Shown: positions 37,188 to 46,900 of the stretch, piece by piece
Position numbering within the stretch: position 1 is the first letter of the stretch
Layout: each line of letters begins with the position of its first letter
Origin: Pseudarthrobacter sp. NamB4
GTDB taxonomy: Bacteria; Actinomycetota; Actinomycetes; Actinomycetales; Micrococcaceae
DNA length: 64,000 bases
Assembly: GCF_005796185.1 (NCBI RefSeq)
Contig: NZ_VAHM01000019.1
Location: 1 to 64,000 of the forward strand
Direction: 5' to 3'
The notes under the pieces: model-generated
The model's database searches: none
What the model was told of the DNA's origin: nothing
What the model saw: only the letters and a program-made list of their open reading frames with translations
Translations under genes and position numbers: made by a program

Positions 37188-37958
37188 TTAGGCCCGGCCC
37201 TGCGTCAGCCCCATAAACATCGTCCGGTGCAGGATGTCCACGTGCTTCCGGGAAACCTCGACCGCTTCCTCAACCTTGCCGGCGCGGAGGGCGGCCACCA
37301 GCGCAATGTGGTCGTGGTTGGACTTGTGGAGTTTCTCGATGGGGTAGGGGATGAAGTAGTCGTAGAGCTCGGCGAGGGTCTCGTGGTAAACCTCGACGGG
37401 GGTCCCCATCCCTGACGCCGTCCCCACCAGCTGATGGAACCGCTCGTCCGCCTGGTGGTAGACGGACCAGTCCGTCGCCTCGGCCATGTCCCGGGTCAGC
37501 CGCTCCAGCTCATCCAACTGTGAAGCGGTGGCATTGACCGCCGCGTAGTGCGTCACTGCGCACTCGAACAGCAGCCGCCGATCCACCAGCCGGTTCACTG
37601 CCTGGGACTCAGCCGGGGAAGCCGAAAGCGACGCTAATACATCAGAAGGCGGCGCATCCGCCACAAAGGTTCCACCGGCCCGCCCACGGCGGCGGACCAC
37701 CACACCCTGCTCCGCCAGGCTGGCAAGAGCGCGGCGGGCAGTAATCGGGCTGACCGAAAGACCCAGCGCCACATCCTCCTGGTCCGGCAGCCGCTCACCC
37801 GGCTTCAACAGCCCCAGCGAAATTGCCATTCCAATCCGCATCCGGACCGCGTCCATGGCGCTGCGGCGCTCCATCCCGGGCATCCTGCCGGCACCAAGGC
37901 GGGCGGGCTCGGCGGTGTCCTGCAGCTGACGGGTCATATCCGCTACCTTACGGGCCAC
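37188..37958 (-). CDS. GntR-family regulator, FadR/FCD subfamily
   Basis: 256 residues from the GTG at 37958 (GGGGG five bases upstream); the ATG at 37937 is an alternative. The winged HTH reads AMDAVRMRIGMAISLGLLKP, LGLSVSPITARRALASL and VVVRRRGRAGGTFV. The FCD domain follows, with metal-ligand-like positions in DERFHQLVG and SRKHVDILH. It is divergent from a broken nitrilase gene, so its original target operon is largely deleted. Confidence 0.9.
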   Translation of the reverse strand: MARKVADMTRQLQDTAEPARLGAGRMPGMERRSAMDAVRMRIGMAISLGLLKPGERLPDQEDVALGLSVSPITARRALASLAEQGVVVRRRGRAGGTFVADAPPSDVLASLSASPAESQAVNRLVDRRLLFECAVTHYAAVNATASQLDELERLTRDMAEATDWSVYHQADERFHQLVGTASGMGTPVEVYHETLAELYDYFIPYPIEKLHKSNHDHIALVAALRAGKVEEAVEVSRKHVDILHRTMFMGLTQGRA

Positions 37959-37975
37959 GCCGCCCCCTTTCCTTT

Positions 37976-37996
37976 ATTAGTTCATTCTGATCTAAT
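37976..37996. promoter_or_regulatory. candidate GntR operator
   Basis: ATTAG-N11-CTAAT lies in the 74-bp region between the divergent regulator and nitrilase genes. The AT-rich setting and the inverted symmetry fit an autoregulatory site. Confidence 0.4.
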
Positions 37997-38032
37997 ATAA
38001 CCCGGATCACACCCCAACGCGGAGACAAACCC

Positions 38033-38670
38033 ATGCAACGCATCCTTCCCCTCATCGCTGTCCAGGCCCGGCCGCGGCTCATCGGCGAACCTGTCTCGGC
38101 CTTCGCCGACGAGGTCAAGAAAGCCCTCGAAGCTCAGCCGCACAGCAAGCTAGTCGTCTTCCCCGAGCTGCACCTCTTCGGCGATGAGGACCCGGACCTG
38201 CAAAGAACCGAATCCTACAAGCGAGTGCCGAACCCTTGGACGGCCCACGGGTCAATGAACTCAAACAGCTCGCCAAAGACCTCAACATCTGGCTGGTCCC
38301 CGGCAGCGTCTGCGAACGCGGCCCGGAAGGCCAGCTGTTCAACACGCAACTGGTCCTCTCCCCGGAAGGGGAGCTGGCCGGCTACTACCGGAAGATCTTC
38401 CCGTGGCGCCCGTTCGAGCCCTACGACCCCGGCGACCGGTTCACCACGGTGGACCTGCCGGGCATCGGCAGGGTGGGCCTGAACATCTGCTACGACGCCT
38501 GGTACCCGGGGGTGTCCCGCCAGCTCGCCTGGATGGGCGCCGACGTGATCCTCAACGTCGTCAAAACCACCACCCCGGACCGCAAGCAGGAACTGATCCT
38601 CGCCAAAGCCAACGCCATCGTGAACCAGGTCTTTATGGTTAGCGTCAACTGCGCCGGCCCCACCGCGACT
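38033..38670 (+). pseudogene. frameshifted, 3'-truncated nitrilase-family gene
   Basis: The ATG at 38033 starts a carbon-nitrogen hydrolase with the catalytic Glu in KLVVFPELHLFG. Near 38225 the frame shifts, and the protein continues as EPLDGPRVNELKQLAKDL, the catalytic Lys region GYYRKIFPW and the Cys in LNICYDAWYPG. It ends at FMVSVNCAGP and is then fused to unrelated permease sequence. Two lesions, so inactive. Confidence 0.85.
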
Positions 38671-39096
38671 CCGTCCTGCCCAAGGCAGTGTTCGGCCGGC
38701 TGAGCGAGAAGTTCCACACCCCGGTGGCGAACCTGGTGGTCACCGGCATCGTGGGCCTGATTGCCATCTTCCTGGACGTGGCCACGTCGACGTCGTTCAT
38801 CAACTTTGGTGCCTTCACCCGCCTTCACGCTGGTGAACGCCGCGGTGGTGTTCCACTACGTGCGCCAGCGCCGGGCCGGGCAGCAGCTGAACCCGGTGTC
38901 CTACGTGGTGGTCCCGGTGATTGGCGCCGTCATCTGCGCTTACCTGCTCTCCCGGCTGGACAGCAACGCCATTACGCTAGGGGTGTCCTGGCTGGTGCTG
39001 GGCGTGCTGGTCCTGGCCCTGATCACCCGCGGCTTCAAGGCCTCGCCGCCGGAGATGACGGCCACGGAGAAGGCAACGGTCGAGGCAGCCGCCTGA
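38670..39096 (+). pseudogene. 3' part of an APC-family permease, deletion remnant
   Basis: From the junction the reading frame is RDSVLPKAVFGRLSEKFHTP and GLIAIFLDVATSTSFINFGA. After a one-base insertion near 38825 it continues as FTLVNAAVVFHYVRQRR and ICAYLLSRLDS to the stop. These are the last four or so helices of an amino acid permease. The 5' two thirds and anything between it and the nitrilase have been deleted. Confidence 0.85.
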
Positions 39097-39144
39097 GTTC
39101 TGGTTAGTTTGGTTCCGGCTGTTGGGCCGAGGGAAGGAAAGTTC

Positions 39145-39924
39145 GTGAAGATAGCGCTGGGGCAGCTGGAGTCGGGCGCCGACATCCAGGCCAACCTCGC
39201 CGCGATCGACCGGTTCGCCGCCGAGGCAGCGCGCGACGGCGCCTCGCTGGTCGCCTTCCCGGAGTACGCAACGTACGAGAAGAAGAAGGTGGACGCGACG
39301 TTCCCGGAGGTAGCCGAGCCGCTGGACGGGCCGGTCTGCCGGGAGCTTGCAGCCACCGCCCGCCGCCACCGCATCGCGCTGGTGGCGGGCGTGGTGGAGA
39401 CCTCGGAGGAGCCGGGCAGGGCGTACAACACGCTGGTGGCGTTTGGGCCCGACGGCGGCCGGCTGGCTTCCTACCGGAAGATCCACCTTTTCGACGCGCA
39501 GGGGTTCGGGGAGTCCGAGTTCATCAAGCCCGGCGGGTCCCTTGAGCCGGTGGTGTTCGAGCATGGGGGAGTGCGGTTCGGCCTGATGACCTGCTACGAC
39601 CTGCGGTTCCCGGAGCTGGCAAGGTCATTGGCCGACGCCGGTGCGCAGGTCCTGCTGGTCTGCTCGTCCTGGGTGCCGGGCGAGCACAAGACGGAGCAGT
39701 GGCTGGCGCTGAACGCGGCCCGGGCGATCGAGAACAGTGTGTACGTGGCGGGGGTGTGCCAGTCGCTGCCGGTCTCGGTGGGGCGGAGTGTGCTGGTGGA
39801 TCCAATGGGGGTTGTCGAGGCCGACCTTGGGTTGGAGCCTGGGGTGCTGGCGGTGGAGGTTTCGCTGGAGACGGTGGAACGGGTGCGGGAGTCGTTCCCG
39901 ATGTTCCGGCAAAGAAGGTTGTGA
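39145..39924 (+). CDS. nitrilase-superfamily carbon-nitrogen hydrolase
   Basis: 259 residues from the GTG at 39145, preceded by GGAAGGAAAG. The Glu-Lys-Cys triad is intact: LVAFPEYATYEKKK, LASYRKIHLFD and GLMTCYDLRFPEL. These enzymes hydrolyse linear amides, for example omega-amides, to acids. It lies 48 bp after the permease remnant and was probably the last gene of a GntR-controlled amide-use operon whose middle has been lost. Confidence 0.9.
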   Translation: MKIALGQLESGADIQANLAAIDRFAAEAARDGASLVAFPEYATYEKKKVDATFPEVAEPLDGPVCRELAATARRHRIALVAGVVETSEEPGRAYNTLVAFGPDGGRLASYRKIHLFDAQGFGESEFIKPGGSLEPVVFEHGGVRFGLMTCYDLRFPELARSLADAGAQVLLVCSSWVPGEHKTEQWLALNAARAIENSVYVAGVCQSLPVSVGRSVLVDPMGVVEADLGLEPGVLAVEVSLETVERVRESFPMFRQRRL

Positions 39925-39954
39925 GGGCATTACCGTTCTGGTGTTTGCGCCTTC

Positions 39955-40043
39955 ACGTTGAATGCCTTGGCAGCTCGAGGAGCATGCTTCCCACTAGGGT
40001 GCGCAGCCGGTGGGGTAGTCAGTGATATTGTTGTTCACGCCCA
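39955..40043 (-). pseudogene. degenerate GDPD 3' end
   Basis: The DNA aligns by eye with the last 90 or so bases of the GDPD gene at 4.37 kb, sharing GGGTGCGCAG, CGGTGGGGTAGTC and GTTCACGCCCA-like blocks with several indels. No reading frame survives. Confidence 0.65.
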
Positions 40044-40160
40044 AGCCGGGATAGAAACGAACGCAAAGGTATGTTCTGGCGTCTTAAGAAATTGTATGCT
40101 CCCTGTATTCCTCTTGGCATTGGTGATGTTGCCGATGTCGTCGGTCGATAAGGGGCGGGC

Positions 40161-41114
40161 GTGAAGCGTTATAACTCTCCACCAAATTGGCCAACTCCGC
40201 CCCCGGGTTGGCAGCCTCCTCCTGGCTGGCGGCCCGATCCAGAATGGGGGCCGCCACCTCCCGGTCATGAGTTTTGGATCGAAGATTCAGATGTTTTTGG
40301 GCCGTCTAACCAACGTGGCAAAGCAATTGCAATCACTGCCCTAACCGTCGGTGGTATCGCCTTGCTCCTCTGCTGGGTTCCAGTAGTCAACAACTTGGTC
40401 TTTGTCCTTGGACTTGCCGCCGTTGTGTTAGCTCTCGTTGCATCAGTAGTGACGATCGGAGCGCAGTCCAGTTTCCGTGGAATGGCGATAGCTGCTGTTG
40501 CTGTCAGCATCCTTTCTGTCGTTGGTGTGCTTGCCAGCCAGGCCTATTACCAATCAATCATCAGCGATGCCTTTGGGGTCTCTAAGGATGAGATGGGGCA
40601 GCGCCCCTCCGCGATCACGTCGGAGAGTGGCCCTCCCGCTGGCGAAGCCAGTCCTTCCGCAAATCCCTCGGAACCTGACGCTGGTACTGCCAATCGACCC
40701 TTTCCGCTTGGGACGACGGCGTCAATGGGCCCGGATTACGAAGTCACAGTGGTCGCGGTGAAGCTTGACGCTACTGCCGAGGTCTTGGCAGTGAACCGTT
40801 TCAATGGCCCACCCGAGGGCCAATATGTCTTGGTCCAGTTACAAGTGAGATATGTGGGAGTGGGCGAAGGAAACCCATGGATTGACCTCTCGCCGACTTT
40901 CGTCGGCTCAGATGCCAGACAGTATGACGCGCATGAATGTAATGCCGTGCTTGCACAAGCGGCGATGGAAGTCCCCACCCTCGAAAATGGTGGCAAAGCA
41001 ACCTACCAAGTTTGCATGGACGTACCCGTGGGAGCCACAGACGGGGCCAGAATTTTCGTGGAGAGGAGACTGTCCTTCAGCGACAAGGCGAGGGCTTACT
41101 GGGCCCTCTCCTGA
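40161..41114 (+). CDS. membrane protein with Pro-rich N-terminus and extracytoplasmic DUF4352-like domain
   Basis: 317 residues from the GTG at 40161 (AGGGGCGGGC upstream). The N-terminal 40 residues are rich in Pro and Trp (PPGWQPPPGWRPDP). Three hydrophobic segments follow (AIAITALTVGGIALLL, FVLGLAAVVLALVASVV, AIAAVAVSILSVVGVL), the pattern of actinobacterial DUF4190-type proteins. The C-terminal domain (YEVTVVAVKLDATAEV, EGQYVLVQLQVRYVG) resembles the DUF4352 immunoglobulin-like fold. Lower G+C and flanking GDPD fragments suggest acquisition. Function unknown. Confidence 0.75.
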   Translation: MKRYNSPPNWPTPPPGWQPPPGWRPDPEWGPPPPGHEFWIEDSDVFGPSNQRGKAIAITALTVGGIALLLCWVPVVNNLVFVLGLAAVVLALVASVVTIGAQSSFRGMAIAAVAVSILSVVGVLASQAYYQSIISDAFGVSKDEMGQRPSAITSESGPPAGEASPSANPSEPDAGTANRPFPLGTTASMGPDYEVTVVAVKLDATAEVLAVNRFNGPPEGQYVLVQLQVRYVGVGEGNPWIDLSPTFVGSDARQYDAHECNAVLAQAAMEVPTLENGGKATYQVCMDVPVGATDGARIFVERRLSFSDKARAYWALS

Positions 41115-41236
41115 CCAGGCCAGTCAGGGCTTGTTGGGCAGTTCTTTCGGCGGCGCACGGCTAGTAATTCTTCGGGAGAAGCCGTTCTGTCGCCTGTTGC
41201 TTCACGTGGTCTCAAGCGGGAACCTACCCCAGGACC

Positions 41237-41345
41237 GCGCAAGCCTTGGGCAGTTTCATTCCGCGTTCCTCCATAAGCGTGCGCGGGAGGGTGGGCTACT
41301 CGGTGATGATGCGGCCCACTCCCAGATCCCTCAAGCCCATACACG
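41237..41345 (-). pseudogene. degenerate GDPD 3' end
   Basis: The block AAGCCTTGGGCAGTTTCATT through TCGGTGATGATGCGG corresponds to the end of the GDPD gene, with substitutions and a one-base insertion that break the frame. Together with the copy at 39955 it brackets the gene at 40161-41114. Confidence 0.75.
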
Positions 41346-41439
41346 ACTCGGGTTGCAATACCTTGAGGTCAGGAGATGGAGCTGCCTGCTGCCATCTAGC
41401 GATTCGGAGGCATCAGGGTGCCGGCGGGCCGCGATGCTG

Positions 41440-41793
41440 TCACTCGACACTGTCCCTAACCGAGAGGGGTTTGGGTAACTCCCAGACCCGGGCAAATTCG
41501 TCAGCAACGAGGGGCCAGACTTCGCGCAGACCGTCTTCGACCGAGTTGATTACTTCGGCCAAGGGCGGGAAGACGACGAATTCGTGCGGGATGACTCTGC
41601 CGGCCGCGTCCTGCCATCCCGAAGGATCCGGGAATCGGAGAGCCACTGTGTCGCCGACGCGGCGAAAGGCTTCCGGCTCGCCCTCAACGTCCGAGAAGGC
41701 CTTGTCGTACTCTATGAGCGGATCCGGGAAGCCCCCATCACGAAGGAACCGGAAACCCCACATACGCCCGCGGGTGGCCCAAATGAGCTTCAT
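41440..41793 (-). CDS. hypothetical partner protein of the GTPase
   Basis: 117 residues, starting in the ATGA overlap with the upstream GTPase gene, so production is coupled. It begins MKLIWATRGRMWGFRFLRDG and contains FPPLAEVINSVEDGLREVW. It looks like a mixed alpha/beta soluble protein with many aromatic residues and no membrane segment. No known family recognised; the obligate-looking linkage suggests it binds or modulates the GTPase. Confidence 0.75.
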   Translation of the reverse strand: MKLIWATRGRMWGFRFLRDGGFPDPLIEYDKAFSDVEGEPEAFRRVGDTVALRFPDPSGWQDAAGRVIPHEFVVFPPLAEVINSVEDGLREVWPLVADEFARVWELPKPLSVRDSVE

Positions 41794-42941
41794 CTACGGC
41801 TCCTCAACAGGGTCTGATCCGTTTCACCCTGCGTCAAGTCCATTTTGAAGCGCGTTAGCGTGGCCGTAAGGTAGTCGCGTCTGGCGACGGCCTCGGCGTT
41901 GATTTCGCGCAGTTTGTCCGCGGCGAGGTTGGCAGCGTCCTTTACGACGTCGGGACCGACAAGCTTCTGTAGAAAACCAAGGGGGCCTGGCAAGGTGCCC
42001 TTACCTCCAATCAAGACTGCGGCAAAAGGTCCGGCGGCGCGCAACAGATTCTCGAGTACCTTGCCTGGGATGTGCAGCGCCTCAGCCCATTTGGTGTGAC
42101 GCTCGAACGGGAGCACGGCGGCTAACGGCAGGATAAGGTCCAAACCAACGCGCTTGGCCACCTCAATCTTGCCCGACTCGAACTTTGCGGATGAAAGAAG
42201 CACAAAGTCCTCCCCCACTGATAGGGCCCCGTTAGCCTCGACAAGCCCAGCGATGACTTTACGCAATTCATCGATATCGTCGGAGGCCTTTTCAATAAGA
42301 AGATCACGGAACTTGAACACGTCTAGCTCTGGCAGTAGATCGGACTTCGAAAGCGCCAAGATCCAAATGCGGGGGAACTCAACGAGAGGTTTACCGTCCT
42401 CCAATAGTTCACTCTTCAAAGAGAGCAACCCGTTACGAAAGTTGGTGAATAATAACTTAAGGTAACGCTCTTCTTCGCCGGAGTTGTCCAGCAGCCGTTG
42501 ACCGTCCACCAGCAAAAGTGCGACATCGGAACCCAACAAAGCCTTGAAGGTGTCAATCCTGCGTTGGGCCTCCTCAGGACCGCTTACGTCCTCCTCAAAC
42601 CACTCCCCGGGGTAGTCGTGCCAAACCAGGCGCAAGGCGTCAAAGGGTTTAGCTTTCATCAAGTCGGCGTCAGCCTCATCCTTGAGCTTCAAGGAGAAAG
42701 AGTAAGAAGTACCAGCGAAACGGGTGGGCTCGGGGAGTCGCGCCGAATTCCTCATCCCGAGGTAGTTCCGGTGCAGCCGGTTGCCTTGGCCGACATCATC
42801 GGGCAGAACATGGAACAGGCTCTTCTGAAGGTATCGTGGCTCCTGTGTCGCTCCATAGAACGAGGAGAGCATGACGGTTTTGCCACTGCCGCTCTCACCA
42901 AACACCGCAATGTGCTGCTCCAGAGCTCTGTTCAATTCCAT
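41790..42941 (-). CDS. TRAFAC-type P-loop GTPase-like protein
   Basis: 383 residues. Walker A is GESGSGKT (15-22), followed by Ser/Thr-rich switch I sequence. The DxxG-like motif is DYPGEW (109-114), VALLLVDGQ forms the core strand, and SKSD (198-201) is an NKxD-like base-recognition motif. The C-terminal 150 residues are helical. It resembles the TRAFAC/double-GTPase proteins found in bacterial conflict systems, where a small partner gene is usual. Cytoplasmic; effector activity unknown. Confidence 0.78.
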   Translation of the reverse strand: MELNRALEQHIAVFGESGSGKTVMLSSFYGATQEPRYLQKSLFHVLPDDVGQGNRLHRNYLGMRNSARLPEPTRFAGTSYSFSLKLKDEADADLMKAKPFDALRLVWHDYPGEWFEEDVSGPEEAQRRIDTFKALLGSDVALLLVDGQRLLDNSGEEERYLKLLFTNFRNGLLSLKSELLEDGKPLVEFPRIWILALSKSDLLPELDVFKFRDLLIEKASDDIDELRKVIAGLVEANGALSVGEDFVLLSSAKFESGKIEVAKRVGLDLILPLAAVLPFERHTKWAEALHIPGKVLENLLRAAGPFAAVLIGGKGTLPGPLGFLQKLVGPDVVKDAANLAADKLREINAEAVARRDYLTATLTRFKMDLTQGETDQTLLRSRR

Positions 42942-43665
42942 ATGACGAGCTTACGTGAGCGACCATTCCTCCTCCCGCAAGTGGCCCCCTTGTCGTCCCG
43001 ATCGTTGTAACTTTTAAGCTGGCTTTCAGCCGAGTCACTTTGTGAGCTCAAAGCCATCGGAATGCTTGTGCCCATAGGACGTGACACTGAACGATTACTT
43101 CCCGCCGGCGCTCCAGCCAACCCTGAGAGTCGGCGGTAGCTAGTTTCCGTGGGGTATTTGTCGCGATCCTCTTGCCTGACACTCTCCACAACTGCTTCAT
43201 GGTGCCTATGTGGACTTGTTGAGTATCGTCAAAGCGCTTGGCCCATGTTGCAAGACCGAGTGCGATAACTGAATTGCCTCGCCGAAGCACTTTGGAATCT
43301 AGGGAGACACGGAGGGGCACTCTATCCTCGTGTTCCTCATCACCTGGATGAGGAGGAGTCGGCGGCAAGGCTCCTGGCTATTCGCGTTATCCATCTTCTC
43401 ATTGAAACCGTCTGGTGATCGCAGTGCAGAGCTGCGATCAGCGCTGAAAAATCCGCAAACGCGGACAGTACGTCGTGGACTCGATCCGGACAGTGTTCAC
43501 GCAGTTCTGCCTGGGCTGGAATTCACGCCCTCGAAAGGAGGCATAAAGACCCAAGCGCGTCAAACCGCTCTTGATCCCCACGCCTCATGGTTACAAAAAA
43601 CGCTTTGGCGGTTAAGAACTTTTTGTAACTGGAGGAATGTCTGGTGCCTCGGCTAATTTCCTTGC
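42942..43665. other. intergenic stretch, no confident gene
   Basis: About 720 bp. A minus-strand frame at 43048-43368 (106 codons) contains plausible stretches such as LRRGNSVIALGLATW but has no recognisable start signal or family. The rest shows frequent stops in all frames. Confidence 0.5.
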
Positions 43666-43911
43666 ATGACTGAGGACAGAAAGACAAAGAAGGCAGCTGC
43701 GACGAGGAAGTGCCCGGTGTGCGGGCAGGAGTCCTGGCGCATCATTTACGGCATGGTCATGCCTGACGTTATGGAACAAAATCCGAAGGCGGAATTCGCG
43801 GGCTGCGTTATTGTCCCCGAAGTGCGCATCTACCCTGCCACCGGAAAAGTCGAAGGCAGCATTGCCAAGTGGGCATGCCAGAACCCTGAGTGCCGCCACC
43901 GCTGGTGGTAG
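43666..43911 (+). CDS. small zinc-ribbon protein
   Basis: 81 residues. Two CxxC-type knuckles, KCPVCGQESW near residue 15 and WACQNPECRHRWW at the C-terminus, make a zinc ribbon around a beta-rich middle (FAGCVIVPEVRIYP). Such proteins are often nucleic acid or protein adaptors. It is convergent with the AddA-like gene, 14 bp away. The ribosome-binding site is weak. Confidence 0.75.
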   Translation: MTEDRKTKKAAATRKCPVCGQESWRIIYGMVMPDVMEQNPKAEFAGCVIVPEVRIYPATGKVEGSIAKWACQNPECRHRWW

Positions 43912-43925
43912 CGGCACCTCGGGCT

Positions 43926-46900
43926 TCACACCTCGCTGACCTCGTAGACACTTCCCAACGCGGGGAAATGGATAAGCGTCCGCACCACTGGCTTTCCTGT
44001 CGCAGCCAACACCGCATTCCGGTACGCCGCCATTTGGCCTAGATATTTATCGCGGACATGGCCTTCGGGGTCCTTGCCCGGGTAAGTCTTATGGTCGACG
44101 AGTACGAACCCTTCTGGTCCTTCCAGCAGCAGGTCAATCCAGCCCTCCATCACTTGGTTTTCTGGCCGCCACCCGATGGCAGCCTCACGATGCCGAACCC
44201 AGCCAGGGAACTCGGCGTCGAGATAGGTCTCAAACCTGTCGCCGGAAGTGACCAACAGTGAAGGGTCAACAGTGTCCGTCACCTGCCAGCGTGTGACGAT
44301 GCGCTCGGCCAGGTCCCTTTGTTCCGCCGAATTCAGCGCTGAGAATTCCGTTCCAAGATAAGCGTGAACGGCACTTCCTACTGCGCCCCAATCATCGGAC
44401 CCGTGCTCGGCAAGCGGGGCGCCAAGTTCCGCAACGGGACTCACGTTCGCTTCATGCCCGGCCGAGCCAAGGGAGGAAGCCGCGAACCTGGCTGGCATCC
44501 CCTCAACACTGGGAAAAGTCGACGGCGCGTCAGTAAAACCTGGAGTCCAGGAAGCAGCGGCAGGGACGGCGTCCATCGGGGCAAGCTCTTCGACATGCGT
44601 GGGGAGGCTTTCCCCGTTGGCCACCTGCATGACACCATCGGCACTGTCGTCGTCCTGCTTTGACCACGACACCAGGGAGGCGATGCCCAGATTGTTCAGC
44701 AAGTCCGGTTTCCCGTTTTTAGCCGTGAGGATCGTGGTCTCGATTGCACGGGTCATGCCAACGTACATGAGGCGAGACATATTGCGGCGGTCTCGTTCCT
44801 CAGCCCGCAGCGCCACGTCACTCGCTGTCCCCTTGGCATCCAAAGGCGAGCCTCCATACGGGAAGGGGGTTGGCCAGAAGCGGATCCAGCGGCCTGCCAA
44901 GGGCTGCTCCAAGTCAAAGCTGCCTTCCTGTTCTACAGCTGCCCCAAAGGCCGCCAGTCGCAGGTCCTTGTCCAGGCCTTCCATCACCACTACAGGCCAC
45001 TCAAGCCCCTTGGCCTTGTGATACGTGAGGACGTTTACAACTTCAGGTCCAGAATTCTCGGCAGATTGCTGCTCCTCCGAGCTGAAGAACGTGAGGAAGC
45101 CGCGCAAGGTGGCCGGTGAGCGCAAAGCGAGACAGCGCTCGTAGTACGTCTTGATGACGCCGCGGACCGCGTCCAAGTTCCTCAGACGAGTGGCGGGGGA
45201 GGACCAGGCAGCAATAAGCCTCGGGATTCCCAGCGCTGCAACCACAGCTTCGAAGATCTCCGTAGGTGTAGCCAACCCTGCCCGGTCACGCAGGGCGTCG
45301 AGAGTCTTGATTACAGGGTCTTCGTGCCACGATTCGAGCACCGGAGCTGGGTCGGCGGCAGCCAGCAACTCCTGCTGCCAATTCCCATAGGCCGCGTGGC
45401 TGGGGTGGAGTGCCACGAGCTCGGCGAGTGCAACAGTGTCATAGCCATCTGCGACATAGGCCATGCCAGCCCGGGCAAGTTGCACCTCGCGCGCCTGGGA
45501 AAGTTTGCGTGGGTTGCGGCTGGCGCGGATACCCAAGGCATCGAGAGCCTTGGAGATAGATTCAACGTCCGCATTTGACCTGGCCAGAACGGCCACGTCT
45601 CCCGGGCGCAGCTGAGGTCGGCGTCCCAGCAACGAGGCTATCCCTGCCGCCGTTGCCTTCAACCGTTCGCCGTCGTTGGTCTGGCGACGGGTCCACGCCT
45701 CAAGGGTGCCGGGCGACCACTGCGCGTGCGCCGCCGGAAGCTTAAGGTGGACGGTTTCGGACGGCATGCCGTGCTGTTCGAAAACAGGTTCAAAAACGGC
45801 ATTGCTCAGATCAACCACGGCCTGATGGGAGCGCCATGTCTCGGAAAGCTGCTCCCGCCGGCTAACCTTGCCAACCACGGCCTCCATAAGCTCGGGATCA
45901 GTGCCGCGGAACTCATAGATGGCCTGCTTGGGATCACCCACCCACACGGCTTCTTGGACGAGTTGGCTCAGCTGCAGGAAAAGTTCCAGCTGTAGGGGGC
46001 TGGTGTCTTGGAACTCGTCAACAACCAGAAACTGGACGCGCTCGGGGAACGAGCGGCGGAACGCTTCGTTTTCGCGTGCCAGCCTCAGAACAAGGGTCTC
46101 CTGGTCCACGAAATCCATGAGGCCGTGGAGTCGCTTGAAGTCTGAATAAGCCTCCAGACATTCAGCGGCGCAGCGGAAAATCAGCCGGATGTATTGCTCC
46201 AGGTCATAGTGGAAGGCGGGGTTGGAGAGAAGTCCCTCTTTGATGGCGCCGGTCGCCGGGGCGAAGAGAGTCCTAACAGCGGAGGGCGCAGCAGATCCAA
46301 CGACGCCACGCCAGCTTTCCCAAGTGATGGCGGGGACTTCACCTAGGGAAGCGATCCTGTGCAGGATCTTCGGAACGTGCTCGGTGAAGGCGGCGGACGT
46401 AGTGGACACAGGCTTTCCGGCGGGTGTTTTGCCGTCGCGCGCCATGGCCTCTAAGTCAGGAACGGTGTTGCGAAGGTCGAGCAGCCACTTCTCCCGTTCA
46501 TCGAGACTGGGCTCGTCGAGCAGCTCCCGCAAGCCAGTCCAGGATCGCTCTGCGCAGGCATCCAGCTCCGCGGCATCCAGAAGGTTTGTACGGGCAGCGT
46601 CAACAACGGACCGGACCATGTCCTGCCAAGTCTTGGCGTCGCGGGCACCGTTGCCGTCGGTGCCCATTCGATGGGAGATGGGAAGGATCGCCGGGGCGTG
46701 CTCAGCTAGGACCTCGTCGGTAGCAAGGTTAAAAATGCTGGCGAGCTGCTCCTCGCCGATCATTTCAAGCGCAGGGGAGAGGCCGGCGTCGATTGCGTGT
46801 TCCTGCAGCAACTGGCCGCACACACTGTTCACCGTGCCGATTAGGCTCGCCGGAAGCTCTTGGGAAGCCAGCCGCAGTGCAGTGGCAGCATCGGCGTCGT

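Noticed and set aside
35963..43665. Prophage or insertion sequence
   Set aside because: The area is AT-richer and full of remnants, but no integrase, transposase, terminal inverted repeats or phage structural genes were seen.
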